Shown here piece by piece: positions 1 to 21,923 of a DNA stretch of 64,000 nt. This DNA comes from Hormiphora californensis (Eukaryota; Ctenophora; Tentaculata; Cydippida; Pleurobrachiidae): the NCBI GenBank assembly GCA_020137815.1, contig CM035362.1:5556008-5620007 (forward strand), given 5' to 3'. Every line of letters begins with the position of its first letter. The first letter of the stretch is position 1. Below the pieces are notes generated by a model, which saw only the letters and a list, made by a program, of their open reading frames with translations, was not told the DNA's origin and made no database searches. A program made the position numbers and the translations under genes.

Positions 1-1608
1 CCACCACTACTGGGGATCCAGAGTGAAGCACGAGAATAGGAGCCAAACATCGCGCTCTTTCTGCTGGACGTAAGCCAGATGTGTTCAACCCAGCTAGTAG
101 GTCTCAGTCCAGTTTTTGGTTCATTTGAGACGTACCGGGACGTTGTTGGACTGGAGGGAAATGATGCCGTCAAACTGTTACTGACCTACCTGGACGTGGA
201 TACTCAGAACAAGCTGCGGGAAAAAGACCTCCATCATTATCATGACTGGGATGAGTTTCGGAGGGATGCAGTGAGGTGATGCACGCACGAACGTCAGAGT
301 TAGATTAAGCACGTTCAAACTCAAACGTGAATACAGCGTGAGGGAATCGGTCCATCGACTTCGGAAACCGGATAAAAATGCTCTCCAGAACCGCTTTTTC
401 CTGGAATTGGCCCTGGCGACACAGCTACTACCCCGGAAAACATGGCTGAAAGATGCTCTTGCTGTGGGTGTTGCGGAGACCAGAGATTGGGAGTTCAGCT
501 TATACGGTTACAGAGGGATTGACGTTTACTACTGAACTTTTTTGGAGAGGCTCATGCATCCTAGACTCTTCCTACGAGCCTGCTGGGATAACATCAGTGC
601 GAGGCGGACATGATTGTGATTTTCAGCCTCAGTAGGCTCATTACGATGAACCCACCTCATCCACCCGCAAAACGCGAACACATTTGCGGTGGTACATCTC
701 ATCCGTGCGCTCAACTAGCCCCACCCTCTCTCTTCCCCCAATACCAGCTCAGACTCGCCAGGTACAACACCTCCCCGATCGGTGTTGCCTTTGTTCAGCA
801 CATCTACATTCCCAGTACAATCACCGTAGCTCTGCTTCATGCTGATTATCTAACCACTTTTCCCGATGCACAGTATTTTCAGTCTTACCTCGTTCCCGGC
901 TTCTCATTGTTCAAATGTCATGTCTAGTGCACAACAGCCTCTTGCGCTAGGGTCCCCAATTGGCCAGATGACCAGACTCAGTTCCGTTACAACATCAGGC
1001 CTATAGCTATGCTCAGCCCCAAACCAGCCCTTGCATCAGTTTCCGTCATCATATGGGATGGGGTCGTCGCAGAATCAGCAGATCAATCTCTCGTGGTCTG
1101 GAGTGGATGGAACCCAAATCGTTGACAGTTGGTCCTGCAATGGGCAGGGTCCACTGAGGGTAATTGTTTGGAGCAGAACGCCGGGATAGTCAATGGAATG
1201 AATGGAACAGAGACGGATCGGCTAGGTACCACGTAATCAGGGTGATTGGTCTGATTTCCAGAACGAGAGCTAGAAGAGGGAACATATGGATACGAACACA
1301 AACCTCGGGTTCCAGAGCCACCACATCAATGGACACCTCGTCTGTCGCCCCTGTAAGTCTCAACCTAGTTTGGTTCGTACAGTTCCCTTCCTTTAAACTA
1401 GTTTGCCCCGCTCGAGAAGGAGGGATGTTGAGGCATAGCTGCTCAGTCGCCCAACAGTTGATAGCTCCACGTGCACACTCCACTTTTGTTCAGCTTGTAT
1501 TATTGCCTGTGGTAAAACTCGGTCTAACGTTGTATATTTTGGACCCAAGAGGGTCTGGTGAATCCGGTGCTTGTGCACTCATCACACTATATTGGCAGGG
1601 AGTTGCAG

Positions 1609-1895
1609 TCATGGATTGAGAAATCGGATTTGGTTGCAACTGGTAGTTGTTTTCGGCAGTGGTTCCAACAGGTTGGTGACTCGTTGATCTCGATGGTTGG
1701 GCAGATTATGATTTTGTTCTGGATATCGGTCAGGGTCAAAATTGATGAGGTTCCTGACTGTTTCTCTAACTAGCCGAATCTTCACAGAGTTGTATGACTG
1801 GTAGACTGCAGGACCTACGGGAAGGGATATCGAGGTAAATATGGGGGCCTGTATCCTGTTGTTGACAAACCGGATCAGGAAGTTGGGAGTTTTTG
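1609..1895 (-). CDS. Possible coding fragment, frame-disrupted
   Basis: Minus-strand frame open for about 95 codons, including the stretches NFLIRFVNNRIQ and RETVRNLINFDPDRY, which look like genuine protein. A neighbouring frame continues with a Gln/Asn-rich stretch (ENNYQLQPNPISQSM), suggesting a one-base indel near 1650-1700. Family not recognised. It could belong to the same gene as the 2015-2266 fragment just upstream on the same strand. Low confidence because the whole contig end appears error-prone. Confidence 0.3.
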
Positions 1896-2014
1896 AAAAA
1901 CAGTTTTCCTCGCTACGTTTAGCTCCTCGATAATTATATTGGAAAGTTCAGAAAGCGGAATGAGGGTCCGACATTCGTGGATATCGGAGGTGAAAGCGAA
2001 CGGACGGTGAGACC

Positions 2015-2266
2015 TCAGACTGCCTCTGACAAGCACTTGTGAAAGACTGGATGCTCTCTCTTTCTTTGCATGGCTCTTACGTTAGCTACGTTGCTTCTTG
2101 CACCAGGAAACTGTGACTTATCTTTTCTCTGAGGCTCATCGATCCTACGACGCTTCATCATATCCAACAAGTTGAATGTATCAACAATCTCTTCAACCCC
2201 TCTAAATCCCTCACAATGGCCTATCGGGCTGCAGAATGGATCGGTGAACGGCAGGCGTACACGTTT
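2015..2266 (-). CDS. Possible exon of an unrecognised gene
   Basis: An 83-codon minus-strand open frame, closed by stops on both sides and without a start codon near its 5' end, so too inconspicuous to be listed as a standard ORF. It contains EEIVDTFNLLDMMKRRRI followed by a basic, Gln/Arg-rich tail (RKREHPVFHKCLSEAV). The amphipathic helix and charged tail look like protein rather than noise. No family recognised and no splice sites confirmed. Confidence 0.35.
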   Translation of the reverse strand, partial: KRVRLPFTDPFCSPIGHCEGFRGVEEIVDTFNLLDMMKRRRIDEPQRKDKSQFPGARSNVANVRAMQRKREHPVFHKCLSEAV

Positions 2267-2607
2267 TTATCCTCCACCAATGTCTTCTAACTTCTGCAGA
2301 GATTCGCTGAGGTAATCTCATTATCCTGGAGCTTCAGTTGATCACCATCTGGGTACTCGACTCAACCATCCCCGCAACCGGCTACCGCTGGAGGTACATA
2401 TATCTCAGATTGTCTATCGTTTGTTAGTCTGTGTGAACACAAAATCCAAGAGCGTTGGAAACCACTGTCAATCCCACCATCACGGATTACAGAAAGTTCA
2501 GAAACCAGTTCCTGGACCCTGGTCACAGTAAGGTTCCTATCTGACTTAAACTTAAGACCACCACTCAACTTATATAACCCTGGTACTCAACAAACGAGGA
2601 GTTGCCT

Positions 2608-2707
2608 NNNNNNNNNNNNNNNNNNNNNNNNNNNNNNNNNNNNNNNNNNNNNNNNNNNNNNNNNNNNNNNNNNNNNNNNNNNNNNNNNNNNNNNNNNNNN
2701 NNNNNNN
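2608..2707. other. Assembly gap (100 N)
   Basis: Exactly 100 N, the conventional length for a scaffold join of unknown size. Order and distance of the two flanks are therefore not supported by sequence. Confidence 0.99.
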
Positions 2708-3930
2708 GAGAAAAGAAGGAGAGGAAAGAAAGGAGAAAAAGGGAAAGGGAAAAAAGGGAAAAGGAGAGGAAGGAAGGAAGAAAGGGAAGAAGGGAAAGGG
2801 AAAAATAAGAGATTTTTTAGAGGGAAAAAAAAGAAAAGAAAAGAAAAAAAAGGTTTAAAAGGGGAGTTTTTAAAATTAAAAATTTTAGGGGAAAAAAGTA
2901 AAGGGGGGGAACCTTAAAAATAAAAAGTGAAAAAAAAAATTAAGGGATTTGAAAAAAAAAAAGGGGAAAAAAAAGGGGGAACAGGGGTTTTTTTTTTTTG
3001 GTTTTTTTTTTTTCCCCTTCCCCCTTAGGGAAAAGGGAGGGAAGGGGGGAAAATAAAAAAAGGGGGGTTGGGAGGGAAAACCCTTTTTTAAAAAATTTAA
3101 AAAAAAGGGGGAAAAAGAAAAAAAAAAAAAGGGGGGAAATTGAAAACGGGGTCTCAAATTTAAAAATAAAAAAAAAGCGCCCTTTTTTTCCCTTTGAAAA
3201 AGGGGCTTTTTTGGTTTCCCCCCTTGGGTTTTTACCCACCCAAAAAAATGAAACCTGTTTGCGGTCAGGAAAATTTTAAAAAAAGGGAACAGATTTTTTT
3301 TCAACCCTTTTGGAACCCAGTTTTTCCCGCCTTTTTTTGGGAGAAAAAGAAAAAAGGGGAAAAAAGGGAGGGAAATGGGGAGAATGGGAGGGGGAAAAAA
3401 GGGAAATGAGGGGGGGGGGGGGGGGAAAAAAATTAAAAAAAAAAAGGGGGGGAAAGGAGGGGAGAAGGGTTTTTTTTGAAAAGGAAAGGAGGGGTAGTGA
3501 AAAAAGGGGAAAACCCCTTAAAAAAGAAGGGACAAGAAAAAGGGGGCATTTTATGTTTTTTTGAAAAAAAGGGGACCCCCAAAAATTTAAGGGGGCTTGG
3601 AAACAAAAGTTGGAGAGGAGAAGCTAAAAAAAGGGGAAAGAAAAAAGAAAGAAAAGAGAACGGGAAGAGGAAAAATTTAAGAGGAGGAAGGGGAGAGATG
3701 GGGAAGGAGAAGAAGGAGACGAGGTGTGGGAAAAAGGGAAAAAAAGAAAGAAAAACGAGAGAGGGAGGGTTGGAAAAAGGGAGAAGGAAAAGGGGTAATA
3801 AGGAAAAAAAGGGAAGAAAAAAAGAGGAAAACCAAAAAGAGAAAAGGGGGAAAAAAAGAAAAAAAGAGAGAGAGAGAGGAAGAGAAGAGGAGAAAAAAGA
3901 AAGAAAGAGAAAAGAAAGAAAGAAAGAGCT
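2708..3930. other. Homopolymer-rich, unreliable sequence
   Basis: Almost only runs of A, G, T and C of 3 to 15 bases (for example G runs at 3411-3425), with no codon structure in any frame. Long ORFs here are purine/pyrimidine artefacts (poly-Lys/Glu/Arg or poly-Phe/Pro). It starts at the scaffold gap and decays into ordinary sequence near 3930. The pattern looks like a failed basecall or consensus over a GA-rich microsatellite rather than biology. Confidence 0.7.
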
Positions 3931-4337
3931 AAACGTCTCGCCAATTGAAAGTGGCCTATGCTGTAGCACAGAAGACACACACTCACAAACACTGACACAT
4001 CCTAGTTGAAAACCAATAAACTTGAAACAACTGCAACTCCGGTCTAAACTATCTCCGACACATAATGGTCGACAACTTCTCCCCCTCTCTCTGCCTCCAT
4101 CTTTCCCTCTCACATTTTCTCTTTTCTCTCCCCCTCTCTTCATCTTCTATCTGTCCCTCTCTCTGATCTCTCTTTCCCTCTCCACTTATGTGTTTCAATA
4201 CTTCTTGGACGCTCATCAGAGTTTAGAATTAGCATAATTTATCACATTTATGCTTGCCGACCAGACATAAACAAATATCATATTTGTCAAATAAATGAAA
4301 GTTTTTAATATTGAGCTAGTTTTCTTAATAAGGAGGC

Positions 4338-4432
4338 GGAACCGACCGAATCAGGAAATACTCGTCCCTGATTGGCTGATAACCAGTCACGTGACCTAAA
4401 TAACGAGTTCTGATTGGTTGTTTACTTGTGTT
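4338..4432 (+). mobile_element. 109-bp hAT-like MITE, copy 1 (3' end lost)
   Basis: Matches the family consensus defined by the full-length copies at 11106, 13750 and 18742: left terminal repeat GGAACCGACCGAA, central GTCACGTGAC, then TGATTGGTTGTTTACTTG. The right terminal repeat has decayed and no 8-bp target duplication is visible. Confidence 0.85.
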
Positions 4433-4541
4433 GGAGAGGAGAACAAGAAAGTTCTGGTAGAAGTTGCACGGTTACGGTCACACACATAATTCGTCTGTGT
4501 GAATGTTAATGTAACATGTATCAACCACTCACGATATATAA

Positions 4542-4572
4542 TAGAGATAGAGAGAGAGAGAGAAAGAAAGAA

Positions 4573-4664
<92 letters not shown>
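4542..4664. repeat. (GA)n microsatellite
   Basis: About 120 bp of GA repeats with occasional GAAA interruptions. It gives rise to meaningless Arg/Glu or Leu/Ser ORFs on the two strands. Confidence 0.95.
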
Positions 4665-4667
<3 letters not shown>

Positions 4668-5585
4668 ATTAATTCTGTGTGTAACATGTGTGGGAAATAT
4701 GCATCATGAATCGTACCGGAACTGAATTCGATAATCATCCTCCCCACCGATTAATCCCAGGGTTTAGGGTCAACCATTTGATAATTTCAAACCATACTTA
4801 ATTACCAACATTCTTTTTTTTCTAGATGGTTGGTTGGTTGCTGGTATTAAGCCGACGTTCAGGTTATACAAGCTCTTGAGCGATGTGACGAGGTAACTTC
4901 CGAACTGCTTAACCCAATCACATGTTAGATGGTTTGAGCACCAGAAAACAGAGTTGATTTAATTCTACAATTCACCTCTAATTTCTAAATGATATCTTCC
5001 CCACCCCCACGGAATGACATCTTCTCCCCCCCCCCCCCACTGAGATGCGCGAAGGTTACCGATCCACTTTAACATTATCTCAAAAAGTTGTGGTGACAAT
5101 CAAAACAGCTTGCCCTTATTTGGTATAATCACCCCCTCTTCTTTCTTATTTTGACTGCCCTCCTTTTAGCCCTCCTTTCTCGGCACATTCCCCTTTAATC
5201 TTTAACTCAGCCGAACATAGTGAAGAATAGTTAGCCAGTAAATTCGATACAAAAGAAAAAGGGAACTAGAGGGAGAGAAGAAAGGGGAAACGAGAGATAT
5301 ATTTGTCTCGGGCTGCGTAGCTTTTATTACAAGACGTAATTTAAAATACTAATGATTGTGGTGTGAAAATTAGAGAAAGTAAGGTAAATACCTAACAGTG
5401 CGTGACGCAGAAGCAAGTTAACGTGGCGAGAGATACAGAGAAACAACAGAGATACAACAGGGATAGAAAACTGTTAGTGAGATCGTTACTTTGACTGTAA
5501 AAAGCAAAAGAAAGATTGTTACTTTTACTAAGGAGAGCAAAAGAAAGATTGTTACTTTTACTTAGGAGAACAACAATGTACTAAC

Positions 5586-6269
5586 CTGTTCTCTCAACCG
5601 TTCGTATTCACGACGTTCAACTTCTTCCTTGTGTTGTCTTCTTAGTTCAGAGGGTGATAGCTGGTGATACATAGCACTCTGAAACAACAGGAGAGAGGGT
5701 AAACAGCAGGAAAGGGTGAGACACTTTGATTTATGAAACTGATCGGTAAGGATTGATGTAGTAGTGAGGGTGGGCTCTCTATCTTCTTACTATAAGGTCC
5801 TATCCTCTCTTTATCTTCTTTCTACATACAAGGTCCTATCCTCTCTCTATCTTCTTTCTACATACAAGGTCCTATCATCTCTCTATCTTCTTTCTACATA
5901 CAAGGTCCTATCTTCTCTCTATCTTCTTTCTACAAGGTCCTATCATCTCTCTATCTTCTTTCTACAAGGTCCTAACCTCTCTCTATCTTCTTTCTACAAG
6001 GTCCTATCCTCTCTCTATCTTCTTCCTACAAGGTCCTATCATCTCTCTATCTTCTTTCTACAAGGTCCTATCGTCCAGCAATATCCTCTCTCCATCTTCT
6101 TTCTACAAGGTCTCACTATCTTCCAGCAATATATCCTCTCTCTATCTCTATCGTCCAGCAATAGCCATCTTTCAACAGTTCTCTTTGTTTCTCTATCTCG
6201 ACGTGTGCGTGTGGATGTATGTAGCGGATGCGTGAATTAACGTCAAAATTTGCTATAATTCTCTTTATG

Positions 6270-6339
<70 letters not shown>

Positions 6340-7898
6340 TAGGAGAAAGAAAGAGAGAGAAAGAGAGAGAGATAGAGAGAGAGATAGAGAGAGTGGGAGA
6401 GAGAAAGAGAATAAGGAGAGAGAAAGAGAGAGCAATCTGAGTGCGTACCAGTATAATATATGTTTGACATTTGTATGACAGAAAAAGGCTAAGGAAAGAT
6501 AGAGAAAGGCCCTGGGAAGGAAAGATAGAAGCAATAGAATAAATTCGAATTTGTTATCCGAGATGAAACGTATTATGCGGAAGAACAGTAACTTATTCTC
6601 TCAAGCTACCTCTCTCTCTCTTAACCTCTTCATCTCTCAGCCTACCTCTCTCTCTCTGCCTACCTCTCTTTTTACCTCTTCATCTCTCTCAAATATCAAC
6701 GACAAAAAAGAATGCCATTATGAATTCAATAGAACGATGTTTAGAACTACCACTAACAATTTTTAGAACAATCATGACTAAATTACAATGTACAATAATA
6801 GGAGTGTGTGAATCATTGACCGCAACGATTAAAGTAACAGAAATGTCTTTATGAATGAGAGTGGATGCGTTAGGTAAGCTATAGATCAGACAAAATACAT
6901 GTAAAGAGTGTGTGTGTGTGTCCTAAATAATATAATTAAATAACTGATTAATTAACTAATTAACTGATTAATTAATTAATTACCTGTGTATTAACATTGT
7001 TGTTTGTATTGGATGGCGGCTTTTTCTTCTTCTTGCATACAGCCAAGTTGACATCCTTCTCTTTGGACCCCTTCAGTCCCTTTGTTTCCTTTCCCTCTCC
7101 CTTGATAGCAGGCTGAAATTATAATTTGTTGTTGACAATTAATTATTAATTTAATTGTTAAGTTCTACACTTCCTTTTCGGGTGAGAGAGGGTCGAGCAA
7201 TAAATGGCAGGGTGTTTGTCGGTAAAAACTACTTTGAGAGAAAAGATGTAGCTATAACTCCTAATTCCTAATGGCTCACACGTACATACAAGATACCACT
7301 CTCTCTTCTTCTTTATCTCTCTGTTGTAGCTATCTCTCTCTATCTATCTCTCTGCTGTAGCTATCTCTGCTATAATAGCTATCTCTCTCCCTCTCGCCCT
7401 CTCAATCTCTATGCTATAATAGCTATCTCTCTCCCTCTCACCCTCTCTCCTTGCACATACTACACTCTGGGACCCATGTCTCAAAAGTGTCTCAACAAGT
7501 AACCAGCAGCATGCAATTAAACAATCAGAGTGATGCATAACCAATGGAAGATAAAGACTGGTTAATCGGATACAACTCACAAGATACTGGATAATATTAT
7601 TATCACACGAAAGAGAGAAGATATTAGTGATTTTTTACCTCGATGACGACTTTCTTGGAGAAGCGATTTGCAGTCAGACTGATCAAGATAGCAGAGAATA
7701 TCAAAGATTCAACGCTCTGTAAATAAATGCGTTAGAGGCTGAAAATCGGAAAGAAATATTCATGGGAAAATGCTTGCAAACATCTTAAGAGTTGTCGTGT
7801 AGTACCTGAGTGATCAGAGGTACGACGACACAGCCGACGACCGATCCAAAAACACAGAACACAGAATAGTTGTCGAGAAAATTCTTCCCGACGGCCAT
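5586..7898 (-). CDS. Unrecognised two-TM protein with charged C-terminal tail (partial)
   Basis: Four minus-strand exons, all phase 0 with good splice sites: 7806-7898, 7639-7716, 6984-7112 and 5586-5678. The start is ATG at 7898, preceded by a short CCACA leader just downstream of a possible TTTTAG acceptor. The first two exons encode two hydrophobic segments (SVFCVFGSVVGCVVVPLITQ and SVESLIFSAILISL); exon 3 is Lys-rich with a KKKKK run; exon 4 is a charged helix (EEVERREYERLREQ). It ends in a donor, so a 3' exon exists, but none was found between 5585 and the unreliable block before 3930. About 131 residues are visible. Likely a small membrane protein with a cytosolic coiled tail; family not recognised. 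It is head-to-head with the helicase gene, about 1.08 kb between start codons. Confidence 0.65.
5779..6115. repeat. 32-36 bp minisatellite, about 10 copies
   Basis: Tandem units beginning ACAAGGTCCTATC and continuing with CTCTCTATCTTCTTTCT, degenerating at the 3' end. Lies in the intron between the last two visible exons of the minus-strand membrane-protein gene. Confidence 0.9.
6266..6436. repeat. (GA)n microsatellite
   Basis: About 170 bp of GA with GATA and GAAA interruptions, in the same intron as the 32-36 bp minisatellite. Confidence 0.95.
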
Positions 7899-8974
7899 TG
7901 TGGCTAAAAGAAAACCGAGAAACACAAATTAAAAGCTGTTAAACATGATCATAGTGGCTCATAAAATAGCAGCCGTGAAAATGAAGCATTAGAAAGATCC
8001 TGCAGTGTCAACAAAGGTCTACAAGGTCTACAAGAACCGAGAGGGAGCTTGGAAATTTTGCGGCTTTTAGAAATTTTGTGAGCCTGGTTTTAATTTTGAA
8101 CTAAACTTTTTATTGGAAAAATCCGACGCCGCGCATTTAGAATGCAGCGTAACCCAAATAATATTCGCGCCAGCCGTTATTTCTTAATTCTTGCCGCGCA
8201 AAATTTAGATGTCTTCGCTTCGATCAAGTCCACGAAAAAAAATCGTCCACCAACTTTTTTTGACGAACGTGACGACTGTCTTTTCTTTTGAAAAGCGCTG
8301 CCTTATCCCGCGCTGCGCGTGGCGCAGAACAGGCCAGCAACGTTTGCCAATCTTTTCTTTTTCTTTTTCTCGCTGTCGGCTGTCCAAAAGCGCCACTTTA
8401 TCAGATATGATGCACTGCACTTCGAAAGGAAGTGGCATAAGCATAGTATTAGAGATTAGTTCGCGTAGAGTCCCCTAAATCTGCAGTAAGCAGAGACAGT
8501 ATTATATATTTCATCATCCGATTTAAATATCGTTTAACTAACAAGACCTACCTTCAGAAAAATATCATCTTGAAATAACATCTGGAAATCCTTGGTATAG
8601 AACTAACCGCTTTTGAAACGAGAGTTAGTGAGACGAAGTCCGCACCAAGTGATGCAAGTAGTCAAGACCTAACAGAACTCGTGTTGTTCTTTAAAATATG
8701 AACAATGAAAAGCGGACAATAAATGTATATTTGTATTTGTATTTAAAAACGTCAAGCGGGAAAAGTAAGATGTTTTTTCTCATTCTTAAGGCACGGGGCC
8801 CGGGGGAGAGTAAAGAATACGTCTACAAGGATTTTTTTTGGTGATTTTTAGCATGCTCGTCTCATTATACATGCCAGAACACATTAGTTGGGCCTCCATC
8901 GGCATATTCCTGAGTCCCCCGTTCTCAGACAATTAATGTTATCGTTCTTTGAAATGTAGTAGGGTGATAGAGAT
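7899..8974. promoter_or_regulatory. Divergent intergenic region between membrane-protein and helicase genes
   Basis: Contains no coding exon I can support. It separates two start codons pointing away from each other, so it should carry both promoters. Short palindromic GCGC-rich words occur at 8120-8340, the only moderately GC-rich part. No TATA box is obvious at a sensible distance from either start. Inferred from gene orientation only. Confidence 0.45.
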
Positions 8975-18482
<9,508 letters not shown>

Positions 18483-18741
18483 ACTCCATGACAACCCACC
18501 GCATCCCTATATTCAGCAACCTAGGGGGCCTTGGTAACAGCAGCAATTTGTTTTGAGGACATCACTCCAAGGAGAGATAGAGAGAGATGAAACTTTGAAT
18601 TAATGGCTGTATCAAGGATATATATGCGGATAATTTTTGTTGCTGTTCTCAGCCCGCTGAGCTTGTTCCCTTAAAAAACTCTGAAAAAAGACTTAAAAGC
18701 TCATTGAATTACTGTAAGGGCGCTATATATATTATATTTAC
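18483..18741 (+). other. Helicase 3' region
   Basis: Follows the TAG of the helicase gene. No further exon seen. No canonical AATAAA was found with confidence before the MITE at 18742; AT-rich sequence near 18600-18735 is the likeliest transcript end. Confidence 0.35.
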
Positions 18742-18850
18742 CAGGAACCGACCGAATCAGAAAATACTGGTCCCTGATTGGCTGATAACCAGTCACGTGA
18801 CCTAAATAACGAGTTCTGATTGGTTGTTTACTTGGTTCGGTCGGTTCCTG
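18742..18850 (+). mobile_element. 109-bp hAT-like MITE with perfect 8-bp target duplication
   Basis: Intact termini CAGGAACCGACCGAA and TTCGGTCGGTTCCTG. Identical 8-bp flanks ATATTTAC at 18734-18741 and 18851-18858. This is the best reference copy for the family. It lies 260 bp downstream of the helicase stop codon. Confidence 0.96.
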
Positions 18851-19075
18851 ATATTTACTTTAAACGACAAAAAACTTACAATATAAAATAATATAATAAG
18901 GCAATTTAATTTATTTCTCAGGAACGTGAAAGTATTTTTGTTGCTTTTTTTACAAGTGAGCAATTTAAAGAACACGTGTTTGCTAAAACTCGCTTTAAAA
19001 AATGTTAGTGTTTTATAAAGAAGAATATCAGTTTCCTCGAAGGGAAAAAAGAGAAAGATAATCCCGCTAATTGCG

Positions 19076-19843
19076 ACCTAATTAACTAATTGCGTTGTCG
19101 ATCAGCCAATTAACTAATTGCGTTGTCGACCAGCCAATTAACTAATTGCGTTGTCGACCAGCCAATTAACTAATTGCGTTGTCGACCAGCCAATTAACTA
19201 ATTGCGTTGTCGACCAGCCAATTAACTAATTGCGTTGTCGACCAGCCAATTAACTAATTGCGTTGTCGACCAGCCAATTAACTAATTGCGTTGTCGACCA
19301 GCCAATTAACTAATTGCGTTGTCGACCAGCCAATTAACTAATTGCGTTGTCGACCAGCCAATTAACTAATTGCGTTGTCGACCAGCCAATTAACTAATTG
19401 CGTTGTCGACCAGCCAATTAACTAATTGCGTTGTCGACCAGCCAATTAACTAATTGCGTTGTCGACCAGCCAATTAACTAATTGCGTTGTCGACCAGCCA
19501 ATTAACTAATTGCGTTGTCGACCAGCCAATTAACTAATTGCGTTGTCGACCAGCCAATTAACTAATTGCGTTGTCGACCAGCCAATTAACTAATTGCGTT
19601 GTCGACCAGCCAATTAACTAATTGCGTTGTCGACCAGCTAATTAACTAATTGCGTTGTCGACCAGCCAATTAACTAATTGCGTTGTCGACCAGCCAATTA
19701 ACTAATTGCGTTGTCGACCAGCCAATTAACTAATTGCGTTGTCGACCAGCCAATTAACTAATTGCGTTGTCGACCAGCCAATTAACTAATTGCGTTGTCG
19801 ACCAGCCAATTAACTAATTGCGTTGTCGATCAGCCAATTCATT
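19076..19843. repeat. 28-bp minisatellite, about 27 copies
   Basis: Unit CCAATTAACTAATTGCGTTG plus TCGACCAG, nearly identical throughout with one C-to-T variant near 19638. The outermost units at both ends carry CGATCAG instead of CGACCAG. No spacers, so not a CRISPR array. The uniformity implies recent expansion or homogenisation. Confidence 0.97.
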
Positions 19844-19937
19844 TAATTTGTCGGGAAGCGCGGAAGTTTGTTTCTATATTTTTCCACGGTTAATATATAA
19901 TGATAACGCACGCGGTAAATGTAAAATAATGAACATA

Positions 19938-19996
19938 CAGGGTGGTACAAAATTCCCACTCGATCATGGGCAGCTGGAAATTTGACGGCCACCCTG
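19938..19996. mobile_element. 59-bp hairpin MITE with TA flanks
   Basis: CAGGGTGG at the left and CCACCCTG at the right, each immediately bordered by TA (19936-19937 and 19997-19998). The terminal word and TA target resemble Tc1/mariner-type MITEs; family assignment is inferred from the ends only. The remaining sequence from 19997 to 20530 is AT-rich with nothing recognisable. Confidence 0.6.
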
Positions 19997-20533
19997 TATT
20001 TCACACCCTACTACAAGATATTTGTATTACACACGTGTTGGAAAGGTGTGAACTGAGAGTGTGATGTGACACAAGAGGTAGCTAACAAAACAGTGTTAGT
20101 AATTGAGAGAGAGAGAGAGAAAGACACTTTGTCTCAAGAGTAAGACACTTTGTCTCAAGAGTAAGACAGTGTCTCCAAAGAGAGAGATAAATATCAGACT
20201 GTCTCTAAACAGAGAGATACATATATCAGACTGTGAGAGTGTGTTGTTGTTTCTATTGTTCAACTCTATTTAATTTTTACATCACTTTAAAATAATATTA
20301 TAAACCCCCCCGAGAACATATATAATGCAAGGGCAGTAATTAGTATACGTGTTGTGTAGTAGTTGTCGGTTTTTCATTTTTCATTGACTGCGTTTTGCAA
20401 TTAACATATATTGCAGATACGAATATCAATTGAACCAATTTAACTCCGTTTCTGCGAAACTAACTGTATACTCCCCTAAGGGCCCTTATATATATTTTTT
20501 GTCTTGATATATATAATTTAAAAGTACACTTAA

Positions 20534-21923
20534 GGGTACGCTAACCAAAATTTTTTTTCGAGTGCAGGGAAATCTCTCACCGTAGGGTTGTAGGCCATGT
20601 CAAGGAGACCTCAAATATGCAATTTGAGCTCTCAAGTCGAATTCATATTTTTGCTACAGCTGCTTGAAAAAGGAACTGAAAATACGTTTTTGGCATCCCA
20701 AAAAAAAATTTTTAAAGATAAGAGCATGAAAATTTGGGTATTTGAAGAGGACATGAAGGTGAATAACCACAAAAAATCTTTTTGAAATCTGAGCTGATTT
20801 CCGGTCCTGAGGTGGATTTCTTTTTTTCCACTTTAAGGCCCTATTTGGCAAAGTTCCGAAAACATGTGAAAGCTGTAAATTGGTGAAAAGTTGCGTCTAA
20901 CGATTATCTAAGTGGCCATACATTTTGGGCGTGTCCTTATTTGAGATAAGCTGTACAGAGTTTTTTTTGTGAAAGCCGTCATTTCAGAAATAAATAAATT
21001 CCCTGTATCTCAAAAACGGTTGATCGTAGAGACCTGAGACTATGCTTAAACGATTCAGAAGGTCCGATTTTGGGGGGGTCTTCTGAGATACATTTTGCTC
21101 CTACTTCAACCGTTTTTGCTGTAATTGCGAAAAACAAATTCTATGAAAAGGGCAAAAGCTTAACTCCAATATCCTGTAATTAGGGAATTTTAGCTAAGAA
21201 AGGACCGAAACTATGGAAAAATGTTTAACAAGCTAATTCCTTCACTATTTGGTCCATATGGGTCCCTATAATCATCAAAAACAAAATCACAAAAAATCCA
21301 CGATGGCGAAGATGGGTTTTTGTTTTTCGCAATTACAGCAAAAACGGTTGAAGTAGGAGCAAAATGTATCTCAGAAGACCCCCCCAAAATCGGACCTTCT
21401 GAATCGTTTAAGCATAGTCTCAGGTCTCTACGATCAACCGTTTTTGAGATACAGGGAATTTATTTATTTTTGAAATGACGGCTTTCACAAAAAAAACTCT
21501 GTACAGCTTATCTCAAATAAGGACACGCCCAAAATTTATGGCCACTTAGATAATCGTTAGACGCAACTTTTCACCAATTTACAGCTTTCACATGTTTTCG
21601 GAACTTTGCCAAATAGGGCGTTAAAGTGGAAAAAAAGAAATCCACCTCAGGACCGGAAATCAGCTCGGATTGCAAAAAGATTTTTTGTGGTTATTCACCT
21701 TCATGTCCTCTTCAAATACCCAAATTTTCATACTCTTATCTTTAAAAAAATTTTTTTGGGATGCCAAAAACGTATTTTCAGTTCATTTTTCAAGCAGCTG
21801 TAGCAAAAATATGAATTCGACTTGAGAGCTCAAACTGCATATTTGAGGTCTCCTTGGCATGGCCTACAACCCTACGGTGAGAGATTTCCCTGCACTCGAA
21901 AAAAATTTTTGGTTAGCGTACCC
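20534..21923. mobile_element. Foldback element FB3 with TTAA target duplication
   Basis: Left arm 20534-21138 and right arm 21319-21923 are reverse complements (about 605 bp each) around a 180-bp loop. Both outer ends are bordered by TTAA (20530-20533, 21924-21927), the piggyBac-type target. Termini read GGGTACGCTAACC. No transposase. The two 62-65 codon ORFs are mirror copies in the arms. Confidence 0.92.

Larger units (their letters stand above)
1..2607. other. Contig end with broken reading frames
   Basis: Base composition is balanced and several 60-100 codon open stretches occur on both strands, but none has convincing starts, splice sites or continuity. Plus-strand pieces near 1040-1130 and minus-strand pieces near 1100-1900 are rich in Gln, Ser, Pro and Asn and change frame repeatedly, as expected of an unpolished read of coding sequence. 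I could not assemble a gene. The segment ends at the scaffold gap. Confidence 0.4.

Noticed and set aside
2708-4010. Long ORFs of 60-236 codons rich in Lys/Arg/Glu or Phe/Ser/Leu
   Set aside because: They arise from purine or pyrimidine homopolymer sequence on opposite strands, have no splice or codon signature, and lie in unreliable sequence next to a gap.
19076-19843. CRISPR-like regular direct repeats
   Set aside because: Units abut without spacers and the context is a eukaryotic gene region; it is a minisatellite.
20597-21803. Mirror ORFs of about 65 codons
   Set aside because: Located in the two arms of foldback FB3; purely structural duplicates.
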